From NCBI RefSeq assembly GCF_900107375.1, contig NZ_FNPT01000004.1, forward strand, positions 1-64,000: a stretch of 64,000 nt of DNA, written 5' to 3'. Shown in pieces: positions 35,945 to 44,924 of the stretch. This DNA comes from Lysobacter sp. yr284 (lineage in GTDB: Bacteria; Pseudomonadota; Gammaproteobacteria; Xanthomonadales; Xanthomonadaceae). Each line of letters begins with the position of its first letter. Position 1 is the first letter of the stretch. A model generated the notes under the pieces. The model was not told where the DNA came from. It made no database searches and worked only from the letters and a program-made list of their open reading frames with translations. The position numbers and the translations under genes are program-made.

Positions 35945-36811
35945 ATGAAGCACGCATTGGTGTTCGGCGGCAGCGGCCAGATCGGCCTGCCGCTGTTGCA
36001 GCGGTTGTACCAGGACGGCTGGCGGGTCACCGCGATTTCGCGCGGCGAACAGACCGACCGGCCCGGCCTGCATTGGCTGCGCGGCGACCTGACGCGCATG
36101 CCCGACCTGCCCGCGCGGGTGGACGCGATCTTCAGCTGCGGGCCGCTGCTGAAGTTCGCCCAGTGGTACGAAGCCTCGGGCATCGAGGCCAGCCGGGTGA
36201 TCGCGTTCGGCTCCACCAGCGCGCAGACCAAGCGCGGTTCGGCCGATGCCGAGGAGCGCCGGGTCGCGGCCGAGCTGCGCGAGGGCGAGGCGACCTTGTT
36301 CGCCGCCGCGCAACCGCGCAACGACGCGGCCACGGTGTTGCGGCCGACCCTGATCTACGGCGCCGGCCGCGACGCCACCCTGACCCGGATCGCGCAACTG
36401 GCCCGGCGCCTGCGCTATTTCCCGCTGCCGCGCGGCGCCAACGGCCTGCGCCAGCCGGTGCACGTGGACGATCTGGCCGCCGCCGCGTTCGCCGCGCTGG
36501 CGGCGCCGGCGAGCTTCGGCAACACCTACGCGGTGCCCGGCGGCGAGACCCTGAGCTACCGCGACATGGTCGCGCGCACCCTGGCCTGCCTGCGCCCGCC
36601 GGTGAAGCTGGTCGAACTGCCGTCGCCCTTGTTCAATCTCGCCCTGCTCGCCGCCCAGGCCAGCGGCCGCGCCACCGGCCTGGGCGAGGCCGCGGTGCGG
36701 CGCATGCGCAGCGACATGGCCTTCGACGCCGGTCCGGCGCAGCGCGATTTCGGCTATGCGCCGCGGCCGTTTAGGCCGAGCGCGGAGATGTTCGAGCCGC
36801 CGCGCGGCTGA
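35945..36811 (+). CDS. NAD(P)-dependent epimerase/reductase family protein
   Basis: A 288-residue extended short-chain dehydrogenase-like protein. The dinucleotide-binding loop is GGSGQIG (residues 8-14). A YGAGRD segment near 136-141 and the HVDDLAAAAFAAL stretch near 177-189 are typical of the SDR-extended/NAD-dependent epimerase group. The usual catalytic YxxxK is not evident, so it may be an atypical, NmrA-like or redox-sensing member. It follows nhaA by 9 bases, so co-transcription is likely. Substrate unknown. Confidence 0.8.
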   Translation: MKHALVFGGSGQIGLPLLQRLYQDGWRVTAISRGEQTDRPGLHWLRGDLTRMPDLPARVDAIFSCGPLLKFAQWYEASGIEASRVIAFGSTSAQTKRGSADAEERRVAAELREGEATLFAAAQPRNDAATVLRPTLIYGAGRDATLTRIAQLARRLRYFPLPRGANGLRQPVHVDDLAAAAFAALAAPASFGNTYAVPGGETLSYRDMVARTLACLRPPVKLVELPSPLFNLALLAAQASGRATGLGEAAVRRMRSDMAFDAGPAQRDFGYAPRPFRPSAEMFEPPRG

Positions 36812-36836
36812 GCGCGCGGCCGCGAGGACAGGGCTG

Positions 36837-36924
36837 TTGTGGGAGGGCCTTCAGGCCCGATGCTTTTGGCTCGGATTGCGGCGATCTGGAACAAAAGCAT
36901 CGGGCCTGAAGGCCCTCCCACAAC
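36837..36924. repeat. Palindromic repeat family A, near-perfect inverted pair
   Basis: TTGTGGGAGGGCCTTCAGGC... and its complement ending CCTGAAGGCCCTCCCACAA are separated by about 27 bases; the arms extend through CCCGATGCTTTT / AAAAGCATCGGG. This is the best-preserved pair in the window. It fills the gap between two convergent genes. Confidence 0.9.
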
Positions 36925-36938
36925 AGCCCGGGGCCGCC

Positions 36939-37808
36939 TCAGCGCGTGCGCGACTTGGCCAGGTTGCGCAGCGCGATCAGCAACACCCCGCCCAGCACCA
37001 TCGCGCCGCCCAGCCACAGGCTCGGACCGGGCCGGTCGCCCCAGAACGCGATGCCCAGGCCGATCGCGATCACCGGCGCCAGCAGCAGCCACGGCGTCAC
37101 CTGCGCGACCGGATGGCGCTGCACCAGCACGTAGTACAGGCCGTGGCCGAGCAGCGAGGACACGAACGCGGCGTACAGCGCGCCGAGCCACGCCACCCAG
37201 CTCACGCCCGGCAGCGCGGCCACGCCGCCGGGCTCCAGGATCAGGCTGATCGCCAGCAGCGGGGTCACTGCGATCAACGCGGTCCAGCCCTGCTGGCTGA
37301 GCATGTCCAGCCCGCGCAGGCCCTTCATCAGCACCGTGCCCAGGGCCAGGAACGCGGCCGAGACCAGCATCAGCACCACCGCCAGCGGGTGGTCGAGCAC
37401 CATCGGGTCGAAGCCCAGCACCAGCACGCCGCAGAAGCTGATCGCGATCGCCACGCCGGTGCGCCAGGCGAAGCGCTCGCCGAGCAGCCACCACGCCAGC
37501 AACGCGGTCATCGGCACATAGCTCTGCATCACGATCGCCGGCGAGGACAGGTCGCCGGCGGCCTTGAGCGCGCTGAAGCTCAGGCCGAAATGCAGCACGC
37601 CGATGCACAGGCACACCGCGATCAGGCGCGGCCACTGGCCGGGCGCGGGGCGCTTGAGGAAGAACGCCAGCGGCAGCGCCAGCAGGGCGAAGCGCAGCGC
37701 GGTGAACAGGAACGGCGGGATTTCGCGCAGGGCCAGCGCCGAGGTCAGGAAGTTGATCGCCCACGACAGGACGACGAGCAGCAGCAGGAGCAGATCGCGG
37801 GCGGGCAT
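36939..37808 (-). CDS. EamA-family (DMT) exporter
   Basis: A 289-residue inner-membrane protein of the drug/metabolite transporter group, with ten hydrophobic segments arranged as two EamA repeats (about 5-135 and 145-280). The first repeat contains the typical LREIPPFLFTALRF segment, and the second ends in a GGVLLIALRNL tail. Metabolite export is the usual role; substrate unknown. Its start lies 80 bases from the divergent membrane gene at 37889. Confidence 0.88.
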   Translation of the reverse strand: MPARDLLLLLLVVLSWAINFLTSALALREIPPFLFTALRFALLALPLAFFLKRPAPGQWPRLIAVCLCIGVLHFGLSFSALKAAGDLSSPAIVMQSYVPMTALLAWWLLGERFAWRTGVAIAISFCGVLVLGFDPMVLDHPLAVVLMLVSAAFLALGTVLMKGLRGLDMLSQQGWTALIAVTPLLAISLILEPGGVAALPGVSWVAWLGALYAAFVSSLLGHGLYYVLVQRHPVAQVTPWLLLAPVIAIGLGIAFWGDRPGPSLWLGGAMVLGGVLLIALRNLAKSRTR

Positions 37809-37888
37809 GGCGGGGGCCGGTGGGCTATCGTGGCCGCCTTGCGGACGGACGCGAATGGCGTGGTGGGGCGGCTATTGTGAAGGAAGCG

Positions 37889-38308
37889 ATGCAGGCTGCG
37901 GGACCGATGGGCTGGGCACTGCTGTTGCTGGCGATCGCCGCGTTCGGGCTGGCGCCGGCGGCGTGGCTGTTGCAGGCGCGGGTGGCGCGCGCGGTCGGCG
38001 CGCGGCCGGCGTTCGGCGCGGCGCTGTGGACGGTGCTGTTCGCCGCGGTGCTGTGGGCGATGCTGGCGGTGGCGGCGCTGATCGTCGCGCACGCCTCCAG
38101 GTTCGGCTCGGGCGCGCCGTTCGCGGCGCTCGCGGCGGCGTTGTCGTGGCTGGCGCTGGGCGTCGGCGTGCGGCTGTACCTGCCCGATCCGGCCGGGGCC
38201 AAGCTGGCCTGGCGGCGCGCGCTGTGGGCGGCGCTGCCGGCGGTGGCGCTGCTGTGGGCGGAGGCGGCGCTGGTGCCGCGGGCGTTGCAGTGGGGCGGTA
38301 TCGGCTGA
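37889..38308 (+). CDS. Small four-helix membrane protein, paralogue of the next gene
   Basis: A 139-residue protein with four hydrophobic segments. The ATG at 37889 is chosen because AGGAAG precedes it; an in-frame GTG at 37877 is possible. The segment ALSWLALGVGVRLYL...WRRALWAALPAVALLW aligns with ALPWLGLALGLRL...WPRACLLAVPAALAWW in the protein at 38566, so the two are diverged duplicates. No motif points to a function. Confidence 0.75.
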   Translation: MQAAGPMGWALLLLAIAAFGLAPAAWLLQARVARAVGARPAFGAALWTVLFAAVLWAMLAVAALIVAHASRFGSGAPFAALAAALSWLALGVGVRLYLPDPAGAKLAWRRALWAALPAVALLWAEAALVPRALQWGGIG

Positions 38309-38335
38309 CGGAGACGCGGCGCTGCCGGGGTTGCG

Positions 38336-38440
38336 CGGTCGTTGCGTTGGCGCGGTCGCGGCTCGCGCCGCTCCTACCGTCGGATACGAACCCGCCGAAG
38401 CCCCTGTAGGAGCGGCGCAAGCCGCGACCGCGCCAACGCA
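38336..38440. repeat. Palindromic repeat family B, inverted pair with stuttered tail
   Basis: GGTCGCGGCTCGCGCCGCTC and CTACC face CTGTAGGAGCGGCGCAAGCC. After the pair, a degenerate short-period run (GCGACCGCGCCACCC..., to about 38525) carries GACCGCG-like words every 12-18 bases. It separates the two paralogous membrane genes. Confidence 0.8.
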
Positions 38441-38565
38441 ACGACCGCGCTAACCAAGCGACCGCGCCACCCGAGCGACCGCGTTACCCATCAACCGCGC
38501 CACCGGCCAGACGCGCCACCGCCCGGCAACACCGCAACCACAACCGCAACGGAGAACGCGCGCGC

Positions 38566-39021
38566 ATGGACATCGCTATGGTCGGCAAGGTGGTCCTGGC
38601 CGCGCTGTGCTTCGCGCTGGTGGTCGTGGCCTTGTTCCTGTTCTGGCTGCAGCCGGTGGCCTGGGTGCTGCGGCGGCTGGCGCCGCGCGCGCTCGGCGCG
38701 CCGTTGCGCGACGGCGCGGCGATGAGCGCGGTGCAGTTCGCGCTGATGTCGATGATTCCGGCCGCGCTGACCTGGGGGCTGTTCAGCACGCAGGCGCCGC
38801 AGTGGGCGCAGTTGGCCGTCGTCGCCGCGTTGCCGTGGCTGGGCCTGGCCCTGGGCCTGCGCCTGGCGGTGCGCGACGGCGAGCGCCGGCCGCTGTCGTG
38901 GCCGCGCGCCTGCCTGCTCGCGGTGCCGGCGGCGCTGGCGTGGTGGCTGGCCACCGCGCTGGTGTTGAGCGTGCCGTTGCTGCTGGGTTGGCTGACGCCG
39001 CCGATGCTGCTGGGCGGCTGA
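38566..39021 (+). CDS. Small four-helix membrane protein, paralogue of the preceding gene
   Basis: A 151-residue protein with four hydrophobic segments (about 6-28, 50-70, 84-100 and 117-140) and the same layout as the product of 37889-38308. The alignment is clearest over residues 84-135. ATG at 38566 (an in-frame ATG at 38578 is an alternative). Function unknown; the duplication suggests a conserved small membrane family of the lineage. Confidence 0.75.
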   Translation: MDIAMVGKVVLAALCFALVVVALFLFWLQPVAWVLRRLAPRALGAPLRDGAAMSAVQFALMSMIPAALTWGLFSTQAPQWAQLAVVAALPWLGLALGLRLAVRDGERRPLSWPRACLLAVPAALAWWLATALVLSVPLLLGWLTPPMLLGG

Positions 39022-39057
39022 GCGCGCGCCGCGCCCGCCGCGCCCGCCGCGCGCGGC

Positions 39058-39552
39058 TCAGTACGACCAGCCGAGCTTGCGGTAGAGCTTGGCCAGCACC
39101 CAGGCCGGGCCGATCAGCAGGTAGGTCAGGTCGGTCAGGAAGCTCGGCTTCTTGCCTTCGATCTTGTGGCCGACGAACTGCGCGACCCAGGCGACCACGA
39201 ACACCGTCACCGCGGTCCACAGCAGCGCGCGGATGCCGAAGCGCTGCGCGATCCAGTGGCTCAGCAGCGAGAACAGCGCGAACTGGACCAGCATGCCCAG
39301 GCCGAGCGTGCGCGAGGAGCGGTAGTAGAACAACATCGCCGCGAACATCGGCAGCGCGGCCCAGACGCCGGGGCGGAACATCGCGTCGGGCGAGGGGATG
39401 CACCACAGCAGCGCGATCACGCTCCACAGGATCGCCGGCACGGCGAACACGTGGATGCGCTGGTTGGTGGCGTTGACGTGGTCGCCGGAGTAGCTGGCGA
39501 ACCAGCGGTCGATCGGGCGGTCGGCGACGGCGGGATGGGCGAGGGTGCTCAT
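39058..39552 (-). CDS. Mpo1-like (DUF962) family protein
   Basis: A 164-residue membrane protein matching the YGL010w/Mpo1 family. Diagnostic segments are YSGDHVNATNQRIHVFAVP (about 21-39) and WVAQFVGHKIEGKKPSFL (about 121-138), each carrying conserved His residues that bind Fe(II) in the yeast 2-hydroxy-fatty-acid dioxygenase. Four hydrophobic helices are visible. Alpha-oxidation of 2-hydroxy fatty acids is known for yeast Mpo1; for bacterial members it is inferred. Confidence 0.85.
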   Translation of the reverse strand: MSTLAHPAVADRPIDRWFASYSGDHVNATNQRIHVFAVPAILWSVIALLWCIPSPDAMFRPGVWAALPMFAAMLFYYRSSRTLGLGMLVQFALFSLLSHWIAQRFGIRALLWTAVTVFVVAWVAQFVGHKIEGKKPSFLTDLTYLLIGPAWVLAKLYRKLGWSY

Positions 39553-39673
39553 GGACGGCTCCCGTGGACGAAAGGCGGGCGTGCGGCCCGCGCGGTGGCG
39601 GAGGCGCCGGCGGACGGCGCGCGGCTGGAGCGGCGTCGGCGCGGCGCGACGGGCGCGCGGCCCGGCGCAGCGC

Positions 39674-40009
39674 TCAATGCGCCGCCGATTTCGAGAATAG
39701 CTGGATCACCAGCACCCCGGCCACGATCAGGCCGATGCCGGCGATCGCCCCGGCGTCGAGGTGCTGTTTCATGAACAGCCAGCCGATCGTCGCGATCAGG
39801 ACGATGCCGACGCCCGACCAGATCGCATACGCGACGCCGACCGGGACGGTCTTGAGCACCAGCGAGAGGAAGTAGAACGCGATTCCGTAGCCGGCGGCGA
39901 CGACGATCGACGGGCCGGTCTTGGTGAAGCCGTCCGAGGCCTTGAGCGCGCTGGTCGCGATCACCTCGGCGGCGATGGCGACGGCCAGGTACAGGTAGCC
40001 GGTATTCAT
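39674..40009 (-). CDS. emrE: Small multidrug resistance (SMR) efflux protein
   Basis: A 111-residue four-helix proton/cation antiporter working as a dimer. The essential membrane Glu is Glu15 in [13 protein letters not shown], and helix 3 carries the signature [19 protein letters not shown] with the conserved Trp. Similarity to E. coli EmrE runs end to end (C-terminus LFSKSAAH against LLSRSTPH), so the quaternary-ammonium-exporting EmrE branch is favoured over SugE/Gdx. The ATG at 40009 gives the family-length N-terminus. Confidence 0.92.
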   Translation of the reverse strand: MNTGYLYLAVAIAAEVIATSALKASDGFTKTGPSIVVAAGYGIAFYFLSLVLKTVPVGVAYAIWSGVGIVLIATIGWLFMKQHLDAGAIAGIGLIVAGVLVIQLFSKSAAH

Positions 40010-40222
40010 GCGAAGGCGGGTCTGCGGCGAGGGGGATCGGCAGGGTAGCGCGCATGGCCGGGGCTGGCACGGACTCGACGGGACTGGCCGCAGTGTCGCG
40101 CACGCCGGCGGCGGGGTCTGTAAACCAGGCGACAGTCGGCGGGCGGGGTGGGCCGGCGCCAGGGCGGCGGAGGGGCGCGTGGCGGAGCGTCGTCCGCGGG
40201 GATTCCTCGGCGGACGATTTAC

Positions 40223-40306
40223 CGCGTCGCGGCTTGCGCCGCTCCTACAGTCGGACATGTACCGGCCGAAGCCCCTGTAGGAGCGGCGCAAGCCGCGACC
40301 GCGCCA
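40223..40306. repeat. Palindromic repeat family B, close inverted pair
   Basis: CGCGTCGCGGCTTGCGCCGC...CTACAG and CTGTAGGAGCGGCGCAAGCC...GCG are separated by only about 25 bases. A hairpin with a stem near 28 bp is possible. It lies between emrE and purC. Confidence 0.85.
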
Positions 40307-40406
40307 ACACGAACCACCGCGCGACCTAAGCGCAGCTGCGCGCGCGCAACGACACCCCCGCAACGACACAGGGCCGCTCGCGCGGCCCTGTGCGTTTCGA
40401 CCCGGA

Positions 40407-41336
40407 TCAGTCGACCGAAATCCCGGCCAGCTTCTGCAGGGCCTCGGCGTACTTCGCCCGGGTCCGCTCGATCACCTGCGCCGGCAGGCTCGGACCCGGC
40501 GGGGTCTTGTCCCAGTCCAGCGTCTCCAGGTAGTCGCGCACGAACTGCTTGTCGTAGCTCGGCGGGCTGGTGCCGACCTGGTACAGGTCGGCCGGCCAGT
40601 AGCGCGAGGAGTCCGGCGTCAGCATCTCGTCCATGACGTACAGGCGGCCGTCGGCGTCGGTGCCGAACTCGAACTTGGTGTCGGCCAGCAGGATGCCGCG
40701 CTGCGCCGCGTAATCGGCGGCGTAGCGGTACAGGCGCAGGGTCGCGTCGCGCACCGCCTCGGCCAGCCCGGCGCCGACGGTGCGCACCGCGGTGTCGAAG
40801 TCGATGTTCTCGTCGTGGTCGCCGACCGCGGCCTTGGTCGAGGGGGTGAAGATCGGCTCGGCCAGCTTCTCGGCCTGGCGCAGGCCGCCGGGCAGGGCGA
40901 TGCCGCTGATCCGGCCGGTGCGCTGGTAGTCCTTCCAGCCGCTGCCGATCACGTAGCCGCGGGCGATGCACTCGATCGCCACCGGCTTGAGCCGCTTGGT
41001 CACCACCGCGCGTTTGGCGTACAGGCCCGCGTCCACGCCCTCGGGCAGGACCGCGGCGACGTCGATGCCGGTGAGGTGGTTGGGAATGATGTGCGCGGTC
41101 TTGCCGAACCAGAAATTGCTGATCTGGCAGAGCATCTCGCCCTTGCCCGGGATCGGGTCGGGCAGCACGACGTCGAACGCGCTGAGGCGGTCGGTGGCGA
41201 CCATCAGCAGGCAGTCGCCGCCGGGCGTCGCGCCGGCGGGCAGCCGGTCGGCGGGAAGATCGAAGACATCGCGGACCTTGCCGCGATGGCGAAGAGGCAG
41301 GCCGGGCAGTTCGGATTGCAGCAGCGTGGTCGTCAA
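40407..41336 (-). CDS. purC: Phosphoribosylaminoimidazole-succinocarboxamide synthase
   Basis: A 309-residue SAICAR synthase, joining aspartate to CAIR with ATP in purine synthesis. Family motifs are [47 protein letters not shown], a late LADTKFEFG and [12 protein letters not shown]. No ATG or GTG lies near the conserved N-terminus. The best start is TTG at 41336, with AGGGG eight bases upstream, giving [12 protein letters not shown]. It stands alone. No riboswitch is visible upstream. Confidence 0.94.
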   Translation of the reverse strand: MTTTLLQSELPGLPLRHRGKVRDVFDLPADRLPAGATPGGDCLLMVATDRLSAFDVVLPDPIPGKGEMLCQISNFWFGKTAHIIPNHLTGIDVAAVLPEGVDAGLYAKRAVVTKRLKPVAIECIARGYVIGSGWKDYQRTGRISGIALPGGLRQAEKLAEPIFTPSTKAAVGDHDENIDFDTAVRTVGAGLAEAVRDATLRLYRYAADYAAQRGILLADTKFEFGTDADGRLYVMDEMLTPDSSRYWPADLYQVGTSPPSYDKQFVRDYLETLDWDKTPPGPSLPAQVIERTRAKYAEALQKLAGISVD

Positions 41337-41664
41337 CGTGGGGACCCCTGATGGCGTAAGGCAACGACTCCCCGCGCGCCGTGCGCGCCTGAGCGGTCGT
41401 TGGCCGGGGCCGTCCGGGCCGCCCGGGTTGCGCGCGTGCGCGCGACGGGGCCGGGCAGTGTACGCCGCTTGCGGCCGCCGTGCAGGTCCGCGGTTGGAGA
41501 TCCGCGCGCCCGGCGGCCGGGGGCGTCCCGCCGTGGCCCGGCCCCGGTCGCGGGCCACGGGGCCGATCCGGACCGGCCGTCCGGCGGCCCGCGCCGGCGG
41601 CGGCCCCGCTAAGATGCCCGGCGAAGGGCCGCGGCGGCCCGCAGACAGGACCGGACGCGGCCCG
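41337..41664. other. 328-base intergenic region, purC / J-domain gene
   Basis: Divergent promoter region between purC (minus) and the J-domain gene (plus). It is very GC-rich (many GGCC and CCGG words) and no reading frame looks genuine. Promoter boxes are not clear on either side. Confidence 0.5.
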
Positions 41665-42003
41665 ATGAAGCGGAACTGGTACGGCAAATTGCTGGGATTC
41701 TGCGTCGGCCTGGCGCTGTCGCGCGGCAATCCCTGGGTCGCCCTGGTCGGCCTGCTGATCGGCCATGCGGTCGACACCGACTGGTTCCGGCTGCGCGGCG
41801 ACGACCCCTACGCCGCGCTCGGCCTGGACCGCGAGGCCAGCGACGCCGAGATCGACAAGGCCTACCGCCGCCTGATCTCGCAATACCACCCCGACCGCTA
41901 CGCCAACGACCCGGACGAGGACCGCCAGCGCGCCGAGACCAAGGCGCGCGAGATCAACCGGGCGTACGACCGGATCCGGGCGCTGCGCAAGCGCGGACGT
42001 TAG
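41665..42003 (+). CDS. Membrane-anchored J-domain protein
   Basis: A 112-residue protein. One hydrophobic segment (about residues 8-33) precedes a J domain (about 47-107) with the HPD motif in [11 protein letters not shown], needed to stimulate Hsp70 ATPase activity. It resembles the C-terminal part of DjlA placed behind a short membrane anchor. It would recruit DnaK to the cytoplasmic face of the membrane. The ATG at 41665 starts [11 protein letters not shown]. No operon partner. Confidence 0.88.
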   Translation: MKRNWYGKLLGFCVGLALSRGNPWVALVGLLIGHAVDTDWFRLRGDDPYAALGLDREASDAEIDKAYRRLISQYHPDRYANDPDEDRQRAETKAREINRAYDRIRALRKRGR

Positions 42004-42145
42004 CGGACAAGCGGCGGGAGATGGCGACGCGCGACGGTGCGGGGCTTGCCGCCGCCGCCCGCCGCCCGCGCGCCGCCTCGCCCGCGCTTTTTGCCTGGCC
42101 GACCCACCGGGGCGACAATAGCCGCCTCCCCGCCAGGCTCCGTCC

Positions 42146-42826
42146 ATGACCACGCAATCCACCGTCATCGCCCCGTCCATCCTCTCGGCCGACTTCGCCC
42201 GGCTCGGCGAGGAGGTCGACAACGTGCTCAAGGCCGGCGCCGACTGGGTCCATTTCGACGTCATGGACAACCACTACGTGCCCAACCTGACCATCGGCCC
42301 GATGGTCTGCGAGGCGCTGCGCAAGCACGGGGTGACCGCGCCGATCGACGTGCACCTGATGGTCGAGCCGGTCGACCGCATCGTCCCGGACTTCGCCAAG
42401 GCCGGCGCGACCACGATCAGCTTCCACCCCGAGGCCAGCGCGCACGTGCACCGCACGATCCAGTTGATCAAGTCGCTCGGCTGCAAGGCCGGGCTGGTGC
42501 TCAATCCCGGCACGCCGCTGGAAGTGCTGGACTGGGTGCTCGACGACCTGGACATGGTGCTGCTGATGTCGGTGAACCCCGGCTTCGGCGGGCAGAGCTT
42601 CATTCCCTCGGCGCTGGACAAGCTGCGCCGCGTGCGCGAGCGCATCGACAACAGCGGCCGCGCGATCCGGCTGGAGATCGACGGCGGGGTCAAGGCCGAC
42701 AACATCGGCGAGATCGCCGCCGCCGGCGCCGACACCTTCGTCGCCGGCTCGGCGATCTTCAACGCGCCCGACTACGCCGACGTGATCGGCCGGATGAAGG
42801 CGGCGGTGGACGCGGCGCGCAAGTAA
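42146..42826 (+). CDS. rpe: Ribulose-phosphate 3-epimerase
   Basis: A 226-residue TIM-barrel epimerase interconverting ribulose 5-phosphate and xylulose 5-phosphate. Signatures: [15 protein letters not shown] (10-24), [17 protein letters not shown] with the metal-binding His/Asp, [22 protein letters not shown] and [11 protein letters not shown] with the second Asp. ATG at 42146. Monocistronic here; trpE, sometimes near rpe in other bacteria, lies 2.2 kb downstream. Confidence 0.96.
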   Translation: MTTQSTVIAPSILSADFARLGEEVDNVLKAGADWVHFDVMDNHYVPNLTIGPMVCEALRKHGVTAPIDVHLMVEPVDRIVPDFAKAGATTISFHPEASAHVHRTIQLIKSLGCKAGLVLNPGTPLEVLDWVLDDLDMVLLMSVNPGFGGQSFIPSALDKLRRVRERIDNSGRAIRLEIDGGVKADNIGEIAAAGADTFVAGSAIFNAPDYADVIGRMKAAVDAARK

Positions 42827-43027
42827 GCGCCGCCGCGGCAGCGCGGCCGATGCCATTCGCATCGGCTGCGCGCGGACGCGGCCGCCGGTAGCGGCCGCCT
42901 CGCATTCGTTTTCGACCCGACGGCGCCGCGCGCCGCGGCACCACCCGCCGCGACCGGGCGCGCCGGCTTTTTCCCGCGCGCCGCGCATGGCATCGTGCCG
43001 GCATCCCCGCCGACCGGATGCGCCGCC

Positions 43028-43501
43028 ATGAACACCTGCGACCTGTGCGACCGCCACGACGCGCGCGTGCGCGTGCTCGACCTGCCGCTGCGCGACTTCG
43101 GCGGCCGCATCGGTTTCGCCGGCATCGTCAGCACGATCAAGGCCTACGAAGACAACTCGCTGGTGCGCCAGGCGGTCGCCGAAGCCGGCGCGGGCCGGGT
43201 GCTGGTGATCGACGGCGGCGGCTCGCCGCGGCGGGCCATGCTCGGCGACCAGCTCGCCGCGCAGGCGGCGGCGAACGGCTGGGCCGGGGTGATCGTGTTC
43301 GGCGCGATCCGCGACAGCGCGGCGATCGGCGCGATGGCGCTGGGGGTGAAAGCGCTGGGCACCTGTCCGCGCAAGACCGACAAGCACGGGCAGGGCCTGC
43401 GCGATGTCGCGCTCGCGTTCGGCGCGGTGTCGATCCGTCCGGGCGACTGGGTGTGCGCGGACGAGGACGGCGTGGTGTTCGCCGACGAAGCGTTGGCGTG
43501 A
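43028..43501 (+). CDS. rraA: RraA family protein
   Basis: A 157-residue protein matching RraA along its length: TCDLCDRHDA, FGGRIGFAGIVSTIKAYEDN, VLVIDGGGSPRRAMLGD, GVIVFGAIRD and the late GDWVCADEDG. In E. coli RraA binds and inhibits RNase E. Other members of the fold are 4-hydroxy-4-methyl-2-oxoglutarate/oxaloacetate aldolases, and the metal-binding Asp/Arg context is compatible with that too. The ATG at 43028 is preferred over an upstream start at 42995. Confidence 0.88.
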   Translation: MNTCDLCDRHDARVRVLDLPLRDFGGRIGFAGIVSTIKAYEDNSLVRQAVAEAGAGRVLVIDGGGSPRRAMLGDQLAAQAAANGWAGVIVFGAIRDSAAIGAMALGVKALGTCPRKTDKHGQGLRDVALAFGAVSIRPGDWVCADEDGVVFADEALA

Positions 43502-43520
43502 GGCAGGGTTTCGTCGTGGC

Positions 43521-43610
43521 CGCGGTGTCGCGGTCGCGGCTTGCGCCGCTCCTACAGAGCGGCTGCGGCCGGTCCGTATAGCGGCGCAAGCCGCGACCGC
43601 GCTAACGCAA
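43521..43610. repeat. Palindromic repeat family B, inverted pair with truncated right arm
   Basis: GCGGTCGCGGCTTGCGCCGC...CTACAG faces a right arm starting GTATAGCGGCGCAAGCCGCG that has lost the CTGTAGGA end. It follows the rraA stop. Confidence 0.8.
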
Positions 43611-43687
43611 CTACGCCGAACCCGACCCGCAGGCCGGCCCGCGCCGCCTCTCGCCCGCGCACGAGCGTTCGCCAATGCAGCGCGCGC

Positions 43688-43793
43688 AAAATAAAAGACG
43701 CGGACCTTGCGGCCCGCGTCCCGGAAGATTTGGAGGCAATCCAGCCTCCGCCCGTCGTCCCTGATATGGCCTCCTATATTCCGGATCGGCCAT
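43688..43793 (-). ncRNA. Candidate structured small RNA with its own terminator
   Basis: Three hairpins can form in this stretch: ATGGCC/GGCCAT (43766-43771 with 43788-43793), GGAGGC/GCCTCC (43732-43737 with 43744-43749) and GACGCGG/CCGCGTC (43697-43703 with 43714-43720). On the minus strand the last is followed at once by TTTTATTTT (43696-43688), the form of an intrinsic terminator. No minus-strand protein gene lies upstream to use it. An ACACGTGT palindrome sits just upstream (near 43796-43803). No good -35/-10 pair was found, so this is a candidate only. The yegS 5' region is the alternative explanation. Confidence 0.4.
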
Positions 43794-43890
43794 GACACGT
43801 GTGTGACAGACTTGGCGCATCCGTACATTCATCCCGTCCTCGCGCGCGGCTGCTAGCCTCGCCGCGCCTTTCCACCGGAGAACCGCGCGC

Positions 43891-44844
43891 ATGACTTCGC
43901 CCCGCTGGCGCCTGATCCTCAACGGCAAGTCCGCCGGCAACGACGAGGTACGCAAGGCCGTCGCCGCACTGCGCGACCGCGGCGTCGCCCTGGACGTACG
44001 CGTGACCTGGGAAGGCGGCGACGGCGAGCGCTACGTCGCCGAAGCCGTCGCCGACGGCGTCGACACGGTGATCGCCGGCGGCGGCGACGGCACCCTCAGC
44101 GAAGTCGCCACCGCGCTCGCCCATCGCGACGAGGACGCCGGCGCGCTGCCGAGCCTGGGCCTGCTGCCGCTGGGCACCGCCAACGACTTCGCCACCGCCG
44201 CGACCATCCCGACCGATCCGGCGCACGCGCTGGACCTGATCCACCGCCAGCCGCCGCACCCGTTCGACCTGCTGCGGCTGCAGGCGCCCGACGGCCTGCA
44301 CTGGGCGGCGAACCTGGCCAGCGGCGGCTTCGGCACCCAGGTCACCCTGGAGACCGACGCCGGGCTCAAGAAGATGCTCGGCGGCCTGGCCTACCTGGTC
44401 ACCGGCATCGCCAAGCTGGGCAAGCTCGAGCCGCTGCAGGCGCGGGTCCACGGCGAGGGCTTCGAGTGGCAGGGCGACTTCCTCGCCCTGGCCGTCGGCA
44501 ACGGGCGCCAGGCCGGCGGCGGGCAGGTGCTGTGTCCCGACGCGTACATCGACGACGGCCTGCTCGACGTGACCGTGCTGCCGAATTTCTCCGGCGAGGT
44601 CGGCGCGGCCATGCGCACCATGCTGACCGAAAGCGAGCGCGCCGCGTTCGAGCGCATGACCGTGCGCGCGCAACTGCGCTGGGTCGAGATCGAGGCGCCG
44701 CGCAGCCTCAATCTCAACCTGGACGGCGAGCCGGTGCAGTCGCAACGCTTCCGCATCGACTGCGTGCCGGCACGGCTGCGCATGCACCTGCCGGCCGGCT
44801 GCCCGCTGCTGCGCGCCAACGCCGAGACGGCCGCGCAGGGCTGA
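43891..44844 (+). CDS. yegS: YegS-like lipid kinase
   Basis: A 317-residue diacylglycerol-kinase-fold enzyme. It aligns with E. coli YegS throughout: [23 protein letters not shown], the nucleotide-binding [15 protein letters not shown] (about 65-79), [38 protein letters not shown] and the lipid-site NLDGEP. YegS phosphorylates phosphatidylglycerol in vitro; the physiological substrate is unsettled. Its 18 C-terminal residues extend past PLLRAN. A possible -10 box (TAGCCT, 43854-43859) precedes the ATG by 31 bases. Confidence 0.93.
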   Translation: MTSPRWRLILNGKSAGNDEVRKAVAALRDRGVALDVRVTWEGGDGERYVAEAVADGVDTVIAGGGDGTLSEVATALAHRDEDAGALPSLGLLPLGTANDFATAATIPTDPAHALDLIHRQPPHPFDLLRLQAPDGLHWAANLASGGFGTQVTLETDAGLKKMLGGLAYLVTGIAKLGKLEPLQARVHGEGFEWQGDFLALAVGNGRQAGGGQVLCPDAYIDDGLLDVTVLPNFSGEVGAAMRTMLTESERAAFERMTVRAQLRWVEIEAPRSLNLNLDGEPVQSQRFRIDCVPARLRMHLPAGCPLLRANAETAAQG

Positions 44845-44911
44845 CCGGCCGGGCCTGCGACGGCCCGCGCGTTCCGGCGCCGGACCGTCGCGCAAGGCGC
44901 GCGAAGTCGGG

Positions 44912-44917
44912 TACAGT
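44912..44917 (+). promoter_or_regulatory. -10 box of the trpE leader transcript
   Basis: TACAGT ends seven bases before the leader ATG (44925), so transcription should start at or beside that ATG, making a leaderless message. The -35 region is GC-rich and not recognisable. The trpG leader has the same box at the same distance. Confidence 0.55.
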
Positions 44918-44924
44918 GGCGGCC

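Noticed and set aside
41337-41664. Purine riboswitch or PurR operator upstream of purC
   Set aside because: No conserved purine-aptamer bases and no PurR-like palindrome could be found in the GC-rich leader.
43611-43955. Minus-strand 114-codon frame over the candidate small RNA
   Set aside because: It begins inside yegS, is Arg-rich without any motif and passes through the hairpins and the family B repeat.
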